The notes: a model not told the origin generated them from the sequence alone. Positions 17,162-25,171 are shown, numbered from the stretch's first letter. The stretch is DNA of 39,664 bases from Bdellovibrionales bacterium (GCA_020435205.1 JAGQZY010000019.1:1-39664); one strand, 5' to 3'. Numbers and translations are program-made.

Positions 17162-19110
17162 TAGAAACCTCCAAGATTGATGTTTTTAAGAATCGATTTT
17201 CTTTTTTTGCAATTGTTGGAATTTGTCCATCCGCAATAGCGGCTCTCAATAACTCCCATCCAGTTCATTTTTTCCTGATCTAGTTCTTTGGCAAACTCAA
17301 AGGCCTCGTCGCGATCAAGCATTCCCCCGGAACGCGCGGGCAGGGGATAGTAAGGAATTTCAACGGTGAGCATAATGATAGCCTTAATGTCCTTAACGCT
17401 AAGATTTGGATAAATAGAAGCAAGTTCTGCGGCGACATTGGAAACTCGTGGAGCTGCGTAAGACGTTCCCCAATCCGAGCCATCAGGAGATTTTCCTTCA
17501 GTAAAGAGGTCCACAAAATCATTGCCATAGTTACTTCCAGAATGAACGTGGCCGTATTCTGAGGCACCAACAATTAAAATATTTTCTTGGCCATTGAGGT
17601 GTTGAGGGCAACCCGTGGGCTTATCACTGTTCTGGTTACCAGCGGCAATCACCCAAAGGGCTTTGTCCTTTTGGCGAATAGGATGGGCCTTCATCAAGTC
17701 TTTGCAAGTCGAAGAATCATAGTAATCCCTTCCGCTTAAATTGACGACTTTGGCCTCACTTTCTAAAAATTGTGGCCACCACTGCCGGGCGCTTTCTGGG
17801 TCTATACACTTTTCAAGGCCGAGAGGAATGATGGCGACCGGACTAGATTCAGCGAGTGTTCCGGCCACATTTTGGGCGTGACTGCTGCGAAAAGTGTAGT
17901 CAAAAGGTAATCCCAATTCATTAAAGTAGAGCCTGCCGGCATAGGGTTCATTAAGCTCTTGACTGGGTTGGCTCCATCCTAAATAGCTTTGTGCAGAACC
18001 TTTAAGCACAAAAGATCCGGGGTTTGAAGATAAGAAGCCTTTGATGTTAAGGCCATCTTCACACATTCCTACTTTTGCCATCCAAATATCGTCAGCATTT
18101 TTTAATAGGTGAAGTTCGCCATTGGAAATTTCATCTGTTTTATTAAAAAATTTCGTAAATAGAGTCGTTGCAAAGCGATTCTTTATAATAGCTTTTGTAG
18201 GAAATCCACTAGCATCTCTGTCGATGGCGAGCGCAAGACTAGGTTGACCTGCCGTCAAATAAAGAAGGTGGGAAACAAAACCATTTTCGTCCTTATATAC
18301 CCATTCCGAACGATAAACTTGGCCTTCGGATAGATACTCGCGATATTGAACCATTCCGGATTTTGCAGATATCCACTCCGAGCTTTTCAAGCAGGTTTGT
18401 TTACATTGGGATTTAGAGTAGCTTTTCGTTAATTTTGTACTTGGAATACTTGAACTTAAATTCACCAATTCATTTATTTCGAGATTCTTTGTTTTAAAAG
18501 TGTATTGATTATTTTTTTTGTTAAAATAGGCGATCAAATCGCTACTATTGGCAAAATATTTGATCCCATGGGGCCAATTGCGCATATTGGGATGTTCAAT
18601 GGCCATCAAGTCTGAATCGAGAATGCTATTAGTAAAACTATCGGGTTTAATTTCGCCCACAATAATAATTTGGCCAATGGGATCGCTTGTAGTAAAACTG
18701 TCTACTTCATTTAAGAGTTCCTTGTTCTGGTCGGCCCAATCAGCAAAGACCTTCTGTTCGTTGATTTCTGAGATGATCATTCGCGAGTCAGCCTTGCGAC
18801 CAAAAGAGGAAGATTCTTTGGGAGCTTTGAAGCGAAGGCAGCTGGCCAGCAAGGGATGGTCTTTTTTATTGAGCACCTCTTGGAACCCATCCTTTTTAGC
18901 CAAACAGTAGTTTTCAATTTTTGGGTTTAGACAGCGGGATTGTCCATTTTCTGTAATGATGACTTCGTCTTTTTTACAGTAGATAGGTTTGGGATCCTCA
19001 ATATCCACTCCATTGGGACCTTCATCTGGTAGGTCACCTGTTTGATCAGCAGAGCAGGCGATACAAAAAATGGCGAGAGAGAAGCTTAAAAGCATTTGTA
19101 TGATTTGCAT
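17161..19110 (-). CDS. Subtilisin-like (S8) serine protease with large insertion
   Basis: 649 residues from the ATG at 19110, which has GGAGG 7 bases upstream; an earlier in-frame ATG (19164) lies in the terminator and overlaps the previous gene. Residues 1-19 form a signal with an imperfect lipobox (CIAC, Cys19). The subtilase motifs appear in order: Asp165 in ILDSDLMAIEHPNM (as VLDSGxxxxHPDL), His411 in HAQNVAG (as HGTHVAG), Asn492 in IAAGN, and Ser550 in GTSYAAP. Asp and His are about 246 residues apart, against about 32 in subtilisin, so an inserted domain of roughly 200 residues splits the catalytic core. The protein should be periplasmic or surface-exposed. It may process itself or its operon neighbours; that is inference. 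Confidence 0.8.
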   Translation of the reverse strand: MQIIQMLLSFSLAIFCIACSADQTGDLPDEGPNGVDIEDPKPIYCKKDEVIITENGQSRCLNPKIENYCLAKKDGFQEVLNKKDHPLLASCLRFKAPKESSSFGRKADSRMIISEINEQKVFADWADQNKELLNEVDSFTTSDPIGQIIIVGEIKPDSFTNSILDSDLMAIEHPNMRNWPHGIKYFANSSDLIAYFNKKNNQYTFKTKNLEINELVNLSSSIPSTKLTKSYSKSQCKQTCLKSSEWISAKSGMVQYREYLSEGQVYRSEWVYKDENGFVSHLLYLTAGQPSLALAIDRDASGFPTKAIIKNRFATTLFTKFFNKTDEISNGELHLLKNADDIWMAKVGMCEDGLNIKGFLSSNPGSFVLKGSAQSYLGWSQPSQELNEPYAGRLYFNELGLPFDYTFRSSHAQNVAGTLAESSPVAIIPLGLEKCIDPESARQWWPQFLESEAKVVNLSGRDYYDSSTCKDLMKAHPIRQKDKALWVIAAGNQNSDKPTGCPQHLNGQENILIVGASEYGHVHSGSNYGNDFVDLFTEGKSPDGSDWGTSYAAPRVSNVAAELASIYPNLSVKDIKAIIMLTVEIPYYPLPARSGGMLDRDEAFEFAKELDQEKMNWMGVIESRYCGWTNSNNCKKRKSILKNINLGGF

Positions 19111-19122
19111 GGTCAATCCTCC

Positions 19123-19147
19123 AAAAAAGGGGTGGTCTCCCACCCCC
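19123..19147 (-). terminator. Strong intrinsic terminator/attenuator inside the operon
   Basis: On the minus strand GGGGTGG, a GAGA loop, CCACCCC and then TTTTTT. This is a classic Rho-independent terminator between the Hint gene (ends 19154) and the protease gene (starts 19110). Its T-tract runs straight into the protease Shine-Dalgarno. It should reduce expression of the three downstream genes relative to the first two. Confidence 0.8.
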
Positions 19148-19153
19148 ATAATC

Positions 19154-20029
19154 TTAGTTAGCAAAAATATCAGAAACTAAACTTCTTAGAACTTTGCGGT
19201 TAGCTTCTTTGTTTTTCATGTTTTGGTACATGACGGAACCATTGAGGTAACCTTGAGCAATAACAATATTGTCACGAAGATCTTGAGAGGCCATTTCTAC
19301 ATTGAGAACTCTGCCAACCCAATCAATCGTTTGGATATTTTTGATGGCATCAAAAGATCCATCCACAGCAACCAACATCTCACCGATCTCAAGATCACTA
19401 GCCTCTTTCATGTCTCCGGTGCTCACCACAAGTGGATGGTTAGTTGTCACCTTTAGCTGACCACCTGCTTCTGTCTCAATAATCATGATTTTTTGAGACT
19501 TCTCTTGAGGGTCAATTGTGTAGGAGGCGATTTCACTGACTTGTAACACAATGTCGTCCAAGCGAGCGTCTTCATGCAAAGAAGCGATGTCGGCGCGAAG
19601 TGCCGCGTGAGCATCACCAATACTTTGGTAGCCATCGGCAAAAAGAAGCTTTTGATCAGGCGTATAGCAACCAGCGCGACAAAATCCAGCAAGCTTCACG
19701 CGATTGGTGTCAACACATGCAGCATTGGCATCAATTGGGGCCTTGAAGGTCACCAGACTTTTTTTGCCGGATCCATCAGTGATCACTTCAACAAAGGTTG
19801 GGTAACCCAAGTACTTTTGCTGAGCTTGAGCATCGAAAAGGTAAAACTTACCGTCTGGATCAGCTTGATACTCAAGATCGGGAAAGCATTTCTTCGCCCA
19901 TTCGCTGCGTGCAACGGCTTGATTGGAATCCAAAGAGTCCTCACGTAACTGGCAGCGAGCGCTCTCTGTTGGTGCCGCGAAAAGTGTTTGGGTCATTAGT
20001 AGTGTGGTAATAAGTAAAAGCTTTTTCAT
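19154..20029 (-). CDS. Exported Hint (hedgehog/intein-fold) domain protein
   Basis: 291 residues with a Sec signal peptide (residues 1-18, ending LFA) and a good Shine-Dalgarno (AAGGAG). Residues about 119-265 look like a Hint domain: Cys121 in AGCYTPDQKLLFADGYQSI is the intein Cys1 position, TTNHPLVV (T195 to H198) is the block-B TxxH motif, followed by EASDLEIGEMLVAV and VLNVEMASQDLRDNIVIAQGYLNGS near the C-terminal block. Hint domains cleave the peptide bond before Cys1 through a thioester. The usual C-terminal His-Asn is not seen; only 'GYLNGS' remains, so N-terminal cleavage without splicing is more likely. The 100-residue N-terminal part (residues 19-118) has no known family. Confidence 0.7.
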   Translation of the reverse strand: MKKLLLITTLLMTQTLFAAPTESARCQLREDSLDSNQAVARSEWAKKCFPDLEYQADPDGKFYLFDAQAQQKYLGYPTFVEVITDGSGKKSLVTFKAPIDANAACVDTNRVKLAGFCRAGCYTPDQKLLFADGYQSIGDAHAALRADIASLHEDARLDDIVLQVSEIASYTIDPQEKSQKIMIIETEAGGQLKVTTNHPLVVSTGDMKEASDLEIGEMLVAVDGSFDAIKNIQTIDWVGRVLNVEMASQDLRDNIVIAQGYLNGSVMYQNMKNKEANRKVLRSLVSDIFAN

Positions 20030-20059
20030 TTTTTTCTCCTTTTTTAAAAGTTGTTTTAC

Positions 20060-20527
20060 TTAAATCGATAAAATATCTTTTTGATGATTAAGCGGTGGGA
20101 TGCATTGGATCCCCTGTTTTTCAAGAGCCAAGCACACGGCTGCATCGACTTTTTCTTCAATGAGCTGTTCGTTGTCGGTGTCTTCGCAATCAAGATTGCT
20201 GATGACCAAGCTAAGGCCCGTTAAGAAAAGAGCTCCCCCTTCAAGGGCAACGCTGGCGGGGAGTCCAACTCCAGTACAAGCGGTGTAAATGCCAATTCCT
20301 GAAAGAACCAAGGACGTGGCTTGCACACCTGTATTAATATTGTCGAGCTCGCGACAGGTCAGAGATGCTTTATGAATCTCGGCTCCATCATAGAGATAGA
20401 CTGACAATTCCGTTGAGTGTGCCGCCGCAGAATAGCGGCCTTCACCATGGACATCTGTGATGCAGACATCGGCAAGGGCCTGCTGCAAGCCCATAAGGCT
20501 AATCAAAACCCATAATAATATTTTCAT
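20060..20527 (-). CDS. Small exported protein, first gene of the Hint/protease operon
   Basis: 155 residues from the ATG at 20527 (GGAGGAATT directly before it; an in-frame ATG 12 bases earlier lies within the ribosome site). A signal peptide (residues 1-19, ending ALA) is followed by a Cys-containing region (VCITDVHGEG...LTCREL) and a Gly/Ala/Leu-rich hydrophobic segment (GVQATSLVLSGIGIYTACTGVGLPASVALEGGALFLTGLSLVI). That segment could be a membrane hairpin. Six or so cysteines suggest disulfides. No family recognised. Confidence 0.65.
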   Translation of the reverse strand: MKILLWVLISLMGLQQALADVCITDVHGEGRYSAAAHSTELSVYLYDGAEIHKASLTCRELDNINTGVQATSLVLSGIGIYTACTGVGLPASVALEGGALFLTGLSLVISNLDCEDTDNEQLIEEKVDAAVCLALEKQGIQCIPPLNHQKDILSI

Positions 20528-20585
20528 AATTCCTCCCATAAGCGGGTCCCGGATTGGGACTACCTTCTTTTTGAGTAGGCCTATG

Positions 20586-20602
20586 TGCAGAGGGTGTGCC
20601 AG
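20586..20602 (-). promoter_or_regulatory. Sigma-54 (-24/-12) promoter
   Basis: On the minus strand CTGGCACACCCTCTGCA matches the RpoN consensus YTGGCACGNNNNTTGCW at both core dinucleotides, with GG and GC at the required spacing. Transcription would start near 20576, leaving a leader of about 49 bases before the ATG at 20527. This implies control of the operon by an enhancer-binding protein. Confidence 0.55.
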
Positions 20603-20673
20603 GGGGCAATAGCGTGTAAGCCCCGCCTATATTGAATTTGAGTGATTTTTGTCCGTTTTTTGAAGGGTAATTT

Positions 20674-20687
20674 TCCGAGTGTCCGGA
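20674..20687. promoter_or_regulatory. Possible enhancer site: TCCG-N6-CGGA inverted repeat
   Basis: TCCGAGTGTCCGGA lies about 75 bases upstream of the sigma-54 -24 element, a usual position for an enhancer-binding-protein site. Only 8 of 14 positions are symmetric, so this is a suggestion. Confidence 0.3.
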
Positions 20688-20734
20688 CTCATTTTCCAAG
20701 AAGTGGGATAGAGTTTGTGCTCGATGAGGCCGCA

Positions 20735-20753
20735 CATTGCGCAGAAAGCAATG
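20735..20753. promoter_or_regulatory. CATTGC-N7-GCAATG inverted repeat
   Basis: Perfect 6-bp arms around a 7-base centre, 133 bases upstream of the sigma-54 promoter and just past the histidine-kinase stop. It could be an enhancer site for the operon or a hairpin ending the kinase transcript; no T-tract follows. Confidence 0.35.
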
Positions 20754-20783
20754 GGAGACTGATGGTTTTAAGGCCTTTTTGAG

Positions 20784-22079
20784 TTATGTTTTTTGTCTCA
20801 AATAGATTTTAACAGTTGTCCCCTGGCCAGGCTGGGAGGTTACAGAAAGGTCCCCGCCCCATGATTCCACAATGTTTTTAGAGCTAGAAAGTCCAATGCC
20901 ATAGCCGCCTTGTTTGGTGGAAAAATCACCTTTTAGCACCTTTTGGATCAGTTCTTGATCCATCCCCATGCCTTTGTCTTCAACTGAGATAAAAATCCCG
21001 TGGGCCTCACCGATAGCTCTAACGAATATGGGTGAGCCCTGGGAGCCAGCCTCATAGGCATTATTAAGTAAATTAGAAAGGATGTTCTTTAAGCCAACAC
21101 TCGAGGTCGCAAAGGTGCCAATAGGAATTTGCGCACTGCTGATAGAAATAGGATGCCCTAAGACCCGTTTCTCATCCACGATGGATTCAATGATAGAGAT
21201 GATTTCAGGTGCTGATAAGGTTTGAAGATGTTGAGGGCCGCTGTCTTGCAAAACCGAATCTGCAACTTCATTGATTCGGTTTGCTGTTTTTTGTAGAAAC
21301 TTCTTTTCATCCGCTGAGAGATTTTTTGAACTTTGAATCATGACATTCAATGCCCCAATTGGGGATCGAATGTCGTGGGATATTCTTTTTGATAGTTTAA
21401 ATAACTGCTCTTGATTTTTTAAGTTTTCAACTTCTGATCGCTTCAGGCTTAATTCATTACCTGTTCTGTAAATACTTTCCACCAGTGGAGTAAAAAGTTT
21501 ATAGGTGCTACCCTTTAAAACCTGGGGCTTATCACTCATAAAAGACTTTCGCATATGGCTGTTCAATTGGCCTGAAGAATAAACAATAAATGAATACAGA
21601 CCAAACAGAACTATCATCAGAAAAAGCCACAAAAAGACAGAGGTTTTCAAAAGGTTACGATTAAGTTCTTCAGCCAAAGTCACTAATTTTTTATTTGATA
21701 TTTTGAAGTTCACAGTGCCCCATGCAATACCATCATCAGAAAAGGTAACGGGGATCATGATATCAAATCCGGACTGCCCATTGGCCACCTTGAGTTGAGT
21801 GTGCTTCGGAGGTGCTGATTGTTCAATTTCGTAACTTATAATATCTTTACCTGAGGACAGGCGAGCCAATTGATTTCTAGCCGCTCTGATGTTGGATTGA
21901 AGCAACTCATTTTTTACCCCATTGACCATCGCTCCAAGTTCTTCAATCACTTGTTCGAGAAACTCATCTGTGACCTTGGAAACCAAAACCTGGTTTTGCC
22001 GAAAGCTAATAAGAAAAAAAAGACTAGTGATGAGTATGCTAATGACAAGCATGAGCGGGAAGGCAATTTTTTTATTCAT
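20784..22079 (-). CDS. Sensor histidine kinase
   Basis: 431 residues. Two membrane helices (about 6-26 and 147-168) bracket a periplasmic sensor region of 120 residues of unknown type. A linker leads to the dimerisation/phosphoacceptor helix with SHDIRSPIGAL (His235). The ATPase domain has the N-box NILSNLLNNAYEAG, G1 EDKGMGM and G2 GGYGIGLS, ending DLSVTSQPGQGTTVKIYL. It is an intact membrane kinase. No response regulator gene is adjacent. The ATG overlaps the YcaO stop (ATGA), so the kinase is translationally coupled to YcaO. By class, such kinases often signal to NtrC-type regulators; the sigma-54 promoter just downstream makes that idea attractive but unproven. Confidence 0.9.
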   Translation of the reverse strand: MNKKIAFPLMLVISILITSLFFLISFRQNQVLVSKVTDEFLEQVIEELGAMVNGVKNELLQSNIRAARNQLARLSSGKDIISYEIEQSAPPKHTQLKVANGQSGFDIMIPVTFSDDGIAWGTVNFKISNKKLVTLAEELNRNLLKTSVFLWLFLMIVLFGLYSFIVYSSGQLNSHMRKSFMSDKPQVLKGSTYKLFTPLVESIYRTGNELSLKRSEVENLKNQEQLFKLSKRISHDIRSPIGALNVMIQSSKNLSADEKKFLQKTANRINEVADSVLQDSGPQHLQTLSAPEIISIIESIVDEKRVLGHPISISSAQIPIGTFATSSVGLKNILSNLLNNAYEAGSQGSPIFVRAIGEAHGIFISVEDKGMGMDQELIQKVLKGDFSTKQGGYGIGLSSSKNIVESWGGDLSVTSQPGQGTTVKIYLRQKT

Positions 22080-23038
22080 GGTAAAATATGTAAGTCCTTA
22101 TTTAGCTTTTGCCCTCTTTGCCACTCTTTGCGTAATCGCCTACGGTTGATTCTTGCGAAGGTACTGAGCCCAAAATACAAATTCTGTAGCTTTGAGCTGG
22201 AGGCATGGGCTCCATAAAGAGGCCACGAAGGGTTTAACAAAGGTTGAAAAGTTTTAATATTCACCTGGAAATTTGATTCCCTTGGCTGGGATAGTGTTCC
22301 TTCAAAGAGCCATTTAGCTTTCGGCAGGTTCAAGGGATTTGCATAGTAGTCAAAATGATCTTGTGCTGTCATATGGAGATTCAGTTTTGGCCGTGGTGGG
22401 TTTTCTTCGGCACCTCTATTAAATATGACGGTGGCTGCTCTTCGGAGTTCTTTAAGGATGGATTCTTGGGATTTTATCAGATTCTGATTGCAGGATGCTG
22501 AAAAAACAGCGCCAAAAGAGTGTCTGTTGTCGTAGGGAAGAAGGGCACCAAGACAGCAAAAACGTCCATTACTAATCCTGAGGAGCCCAAATTTTATATC
22601 GAATCCGTTGCTGTAAAAAAGTGAGGTTTGCTCTTTAAGAAAAGGATCAAGCTCACTTTCGCTAAACCACTGAGGAGGCTGTTTGAGTAGCCAAGCACAG
22701 AGAACGGCATCCCTTTCCAGGAGTTCGCACTGTGCTCCTTCAGCGGCCAACTCTTGGGTCTCGTGGACGGCAAAGCCAGAGCTACTTTTTGCCTCGAGAT
22801 CCTGTTGCAATCTTTGGTAGCAAAATCGTTCAATGGACTCTGAGATAGCAATCTTTAGGGCAAGCTTTTCATCAAAAGCAGTCCCAAACCCAGAAAACTT
22901 TCCATCAGGGTGTTTTGCAGAAAAATGGAAACAATCGCCCCCAAGGGCATCAGGGTATCTCGTGATTTGAAAGTCCGAGACTTTTACATTTTGGGTCGCA
23001 TTTTCCAAAAGGATACCTCTGGGAATAATTTGGACCAC
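22076..23038 (-). CDS. Stand-alone YcaO-family cyclodehydratase-like protein
   Basis: About 320 residues from a GTG at 23038. A TTG at 23008 with AGAGG 7 bases upstream is a good alternative start, since the GTG abuts its purine run and overlaps the upstream gene by 55 bases. YcaO signatures are clear: ALKIAISESIERFC (E67, E70, R71), GFAVHETQELAAEGAQCELLERDAV (E105, E108, R109, D110), and ESILKELRR (E192, E197). These form the ATP/Mg site of the family. YcaO enzymes activate backbone amides with ATP to make azolines, thioamides or amidines in peptides and proteins. The C-terminal PxPxP motif is absent, as is any partner (E1-like, TfuA, SagB) or evident RiPP precursor. The substrate is unknown. 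Confidence 0.85.
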   Translation of the reverse strand: MVQIIPRGILLENATQNVKVSDFQITRYPDALGGDCFHFSAKHPDGKFSGFGTAFDEKLALKIAISESIERFCYQRLQQDLEAKSSSGFAVHETQELAAEGAQCELLERDAVLCAWLLKQPPQWFSESELDPFLKEQTSLFYSNGFDIKFGLLRISNGRFCCLGALLPYDNRHSFGAVFSASCNQNLIKSQESILKELRRAATVIFNRGAEENPPRPKLNLHMTAQDHFDYYANPLNLPKAKWLFEGTLSQPRESNFQVNIKTFQPLLNPSWPLYGAHASSSKLQNLYFGLSTFARINRRRLRKEWQRGQKLNKDLHILP

Positions 23039-24522
23039 TCCTCTATGCTGATGCTATCTCGTATTAAGAAAATCATATTCTTGTGCGCAAGAGGAAAGAC
23101 TAGAGCCTCCTCAAGGAGTAGTTCCTCGATGTCTTTGTAGGATTGGTACATATCGTCTTGGTTTTCAGTAAACTCTGCAATCTTCATAAGTTTATCAATT
23201 TTTGGTCTTTTGGATTCAAAAAAGATTAAAGGGCGACTCGGGCTAAATGTCACTTGCAAATTTCCAAACAAGTCGAGAGCGGAAAAGTCATTGTTAATCT
23301 GTACTAAATGAAATTCTTTAGGATTTTTTGATATGAGCTCCTCGTATTCCTTAAGGTTTGAGTATTCAGTAACCTCGACCCTGAAACCTGATTTCTTTAA
23401 AGCCTCTACGACCTTATTTTTGAATTCAAAGGATTTTAGAATCAATAGCTTGAGAGTCAGCTCATTGTTGAAAGGATAGTCTTTAGTATCGGTTTTTAAG
23501 TTTGCCCAAAATTCTTTGACTTCTTCTAAGCCCATTCGACCAGAACCATCGGGCAAATAGATTTGGTCGGCATTCTCCCAGAAGGGTTCATATTTAGATT
23601 CGACTTCAAAGTTTTCCCTGAGTTTTTGCATAATGAATTTTCGCAAACCAATGTCTTTTAGATCTGGACTGAGTTCATTGATCGCTATCCAGAAAGTGAA
23701 TCCAATGTGAGGTTTTTCAATTTGGTAATGGTGGCTGGCTGAAATTTGTTTGATTTCACTATCTTTAAAGCCCACGGATCCAAGGCAAAAATCTAGCTGT
23801 CCTGACTTCAAAAGTTCAGCTGTTTTCTCAGTGCCCTCGCCAATAACTTCAATTTGTTCTGGTCCTAAAAAGTTAGGATAGTAGGGGTTCCGAGACAAAA
23901 TTAAATTAGGGCCCTCCATTTTCTTTTGATAATAGGGGCCAGAAGTTATGCTCCAATCCACTTGCCCGGGCTCTGTATTGCAGGCTCCTGGAGGCAACAC
24001 AAAGAATTCTGGATGACTCATGCTTTGTATGAAGCGGGGATTGGGTTCTTTTAGAGTTATGGTAACAAAATCTTGATCGGCCGAAATAAAAGCGACTGAT
24101 GAGAAGTCGTAATGAATGGCTTGGTTGAATTTAATCTGGCGTTTGAGGGAACATTCAACGTGTTTGGTGGTAATGAGCTGCCCATCGGAGAAGTAGCCAT
24201 CCTTTTTTAACTTAAATTTAAACTCTTTCAAATTGGGGCTGATTTCCCACCATTCTGCGAGATCACCGGCGTATTGACCTTCCTTGTTTAATTTTACAAG
24301 TGAGCGTCCGAGCTGAGACAACACGACATATTTAGCAACACTGGTTACTTTCGTGGTTTCTAGAGGTAAATTTAAAGTGGAAACAGCCACTTTGGGCATA
24401 GAATCAGAGGGCCAGCTTTTGCCCGAGCTCTTTCTCTCCAATGTAGAGGTTCCGTTGAATAGGCTCATGCCAACAGCAAGAGCCAAAGCAATAACAGCAA
24501 CGATAAAAATTATGGGTTTCAT
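22984..24522 (-). CDS. Orphan family-5 (peptide/nickel type) extracellular solute-binding protein
   Basis: 512 residues with an N-terminal hydrophobic signal/anchor (residues 3-23, no lipobox). The family-5 periplasmic-binding-protein pattern is visible: LGRSLVKLNKEGQYAGDLAEWWEISPNLKEFKFKLKKDGYFSDGQLITTKHVECSLKRQ, SGPYYQKKMEGPNLILSRNPYYPN, then the second lobe to residue 500. These proteins bind oligopeptides or similar ligands for ABC import, but no permease or ATPase gene is nearby. The gene starts 5 bases after the preceding one and its end overlaps YcaO, so it shares the operon with a kinase. A role in presenting a peptide signal to the kinase is inference. Confidence 0.85.
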   Translation of the reverse strand: MKPIIFIVAVIALALAVGMSLFNGTSTLERKSSGKSWPSDSMPKVAVSTLNLPLETTKVTSVAKYVVLSQLGRSLVKLNKEGQYAGDLAEWWEISPNLKEFKFKLKKDGYFSDGQLITTKHVECSLKRQIKFNQAIHYDFSSVAFISADQDFVTITLKEPNPRFIQSMSHPEFFVLPPGACNTEPGQVDWSITSGPYYQKKMEGPNLILSRNPYYPNFLGPEQIEVIGEGTEKTAELLKSGQLDFCLGSVGFKDSEIKQISASHHYQIEKPHIGFTFWIAINELSPDLKDIGLRKFIMQKLRENFEVESKYEPFWENADQIYLPDGSGRMGLEEVKEFWANLKTDTKDYPFNNELTLKLLILKSFEFKNKVVEALKKSGFRVEVTEYSNLKEYEELISKNPKEFHLVQINNDFSALDLFGNLQVTFSPSRPLIFFESKRPKIDKLMKIAEFTENQDDMYQSYKDIEELLLEEALVFPLAHKNMIFLIRDSISIEEWSKLFPEVSFWKMRPKM

Positions 24523-24527
24523 AAAAC

Positions 24528-25031
24528 CTATTTCTTTTGGACGTCACCGTCTAATTCAGTCCAGTTGGCAATTTTAAGGACGTCTTCATTAACATTTTCA
24601 TCGTTTAAGAAGTCTTCGAGCTCCTTCCAGGCCTGGTCTTGGGAGTTTGGGTCACTATCAGGAGTGATGGTGATCGTCCCATCCCAATCCAGGGATTGAG
24701 GAGAAAAAATATCAGTAGAAAATGAATTTTCTTTGCGAGCGATATAGTCTGGAAAGTAGGCTTTCCCATTTTGGACATAGACTCTGATATCTAGGAGCTG
24801 GCTTTGTCCAAAATTGGAAGAAGAGCTTTTCCAAGCCTGCCAGACCTGACAATGAAAAAAATCAGAGGGGATTTGCTCAGATTCAATTAAAGAGTGGATT
24901 TCCAATGGATTCAAGAGATCCACGGGGTTGACGGGGCGACAAGTTGTCACATGGTTAGCTTGGGCCATCTGGAAGGCCAAGAAAGCAAAAACAAAAGTAA
25001 GAACCTTTAAAAACTGACTGAAACTTTTCAT
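24528..25031 (-). CDS. Small secreted protein, first gene of the YcaO operon
   Basis: 167 residues with a signal peptide (residues 1-25, ending AQA) and AAGGGGA as Shine-Dalgarno. The mature part is soluble and acidic, with two Cys early (TTCRPVN, FHCQVW) and a C-terminal ELEDFLNDENVNEDVLKIANW. No family recognised. Being exported, it is unlikely to be a classic YcaO leader-peptide substrate in the cytoplasm, unless modified before export. Confidence 0.65.
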   Translation of the reverse strand: MKSFSQFLKVLTFVFAFLAFQMAQANHVTTCRPVNPVDLLNPLEIHSLIESEQIPSDFFHCQVWQAWKSSSSNFGQSQLLDIRVYVQNGKAYFPDYIARKENSFSTDIFSPQSLDWDGTITITPDSDPNSQDQAWKELEDFLNDENVNEDVLKIANWTELDGDVQKK

Positions 25032-25158
25032 ACCGATTTCCCCTTTGCAGACTGCTTACTAAATCGTCCCAAAAAGGTCAAAGAGTTGTGAAGAATATTC
25101 ATTGTCTGTAGGTTTAAAAGTGCTCTATTTTAAATAGTTTAGCCTAGAGATGAAAATG

Positions 25159-25171
25159 TCCGTAATTCGGA
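25159..25171. promoter_or_regulatory. TCCG-N5-CGGA inverted repeat upstream of the YcaO operon
   Basis: TCCGTAATTCGGA lies about 128 bases upstream of the operon's first start codon. Its arms match those of the repeat upstream of the Hint operon, though with one base less between them. Possible shared regulator site, low certainty. Confidence 0.3.

Noticed and set aside
22076-25031. RiPP precursor peptide for the YcaO
   Set aside because: No short ORF with a plausible core peptide was seen in the operon; the only small protein there has a Sec signal peptide.
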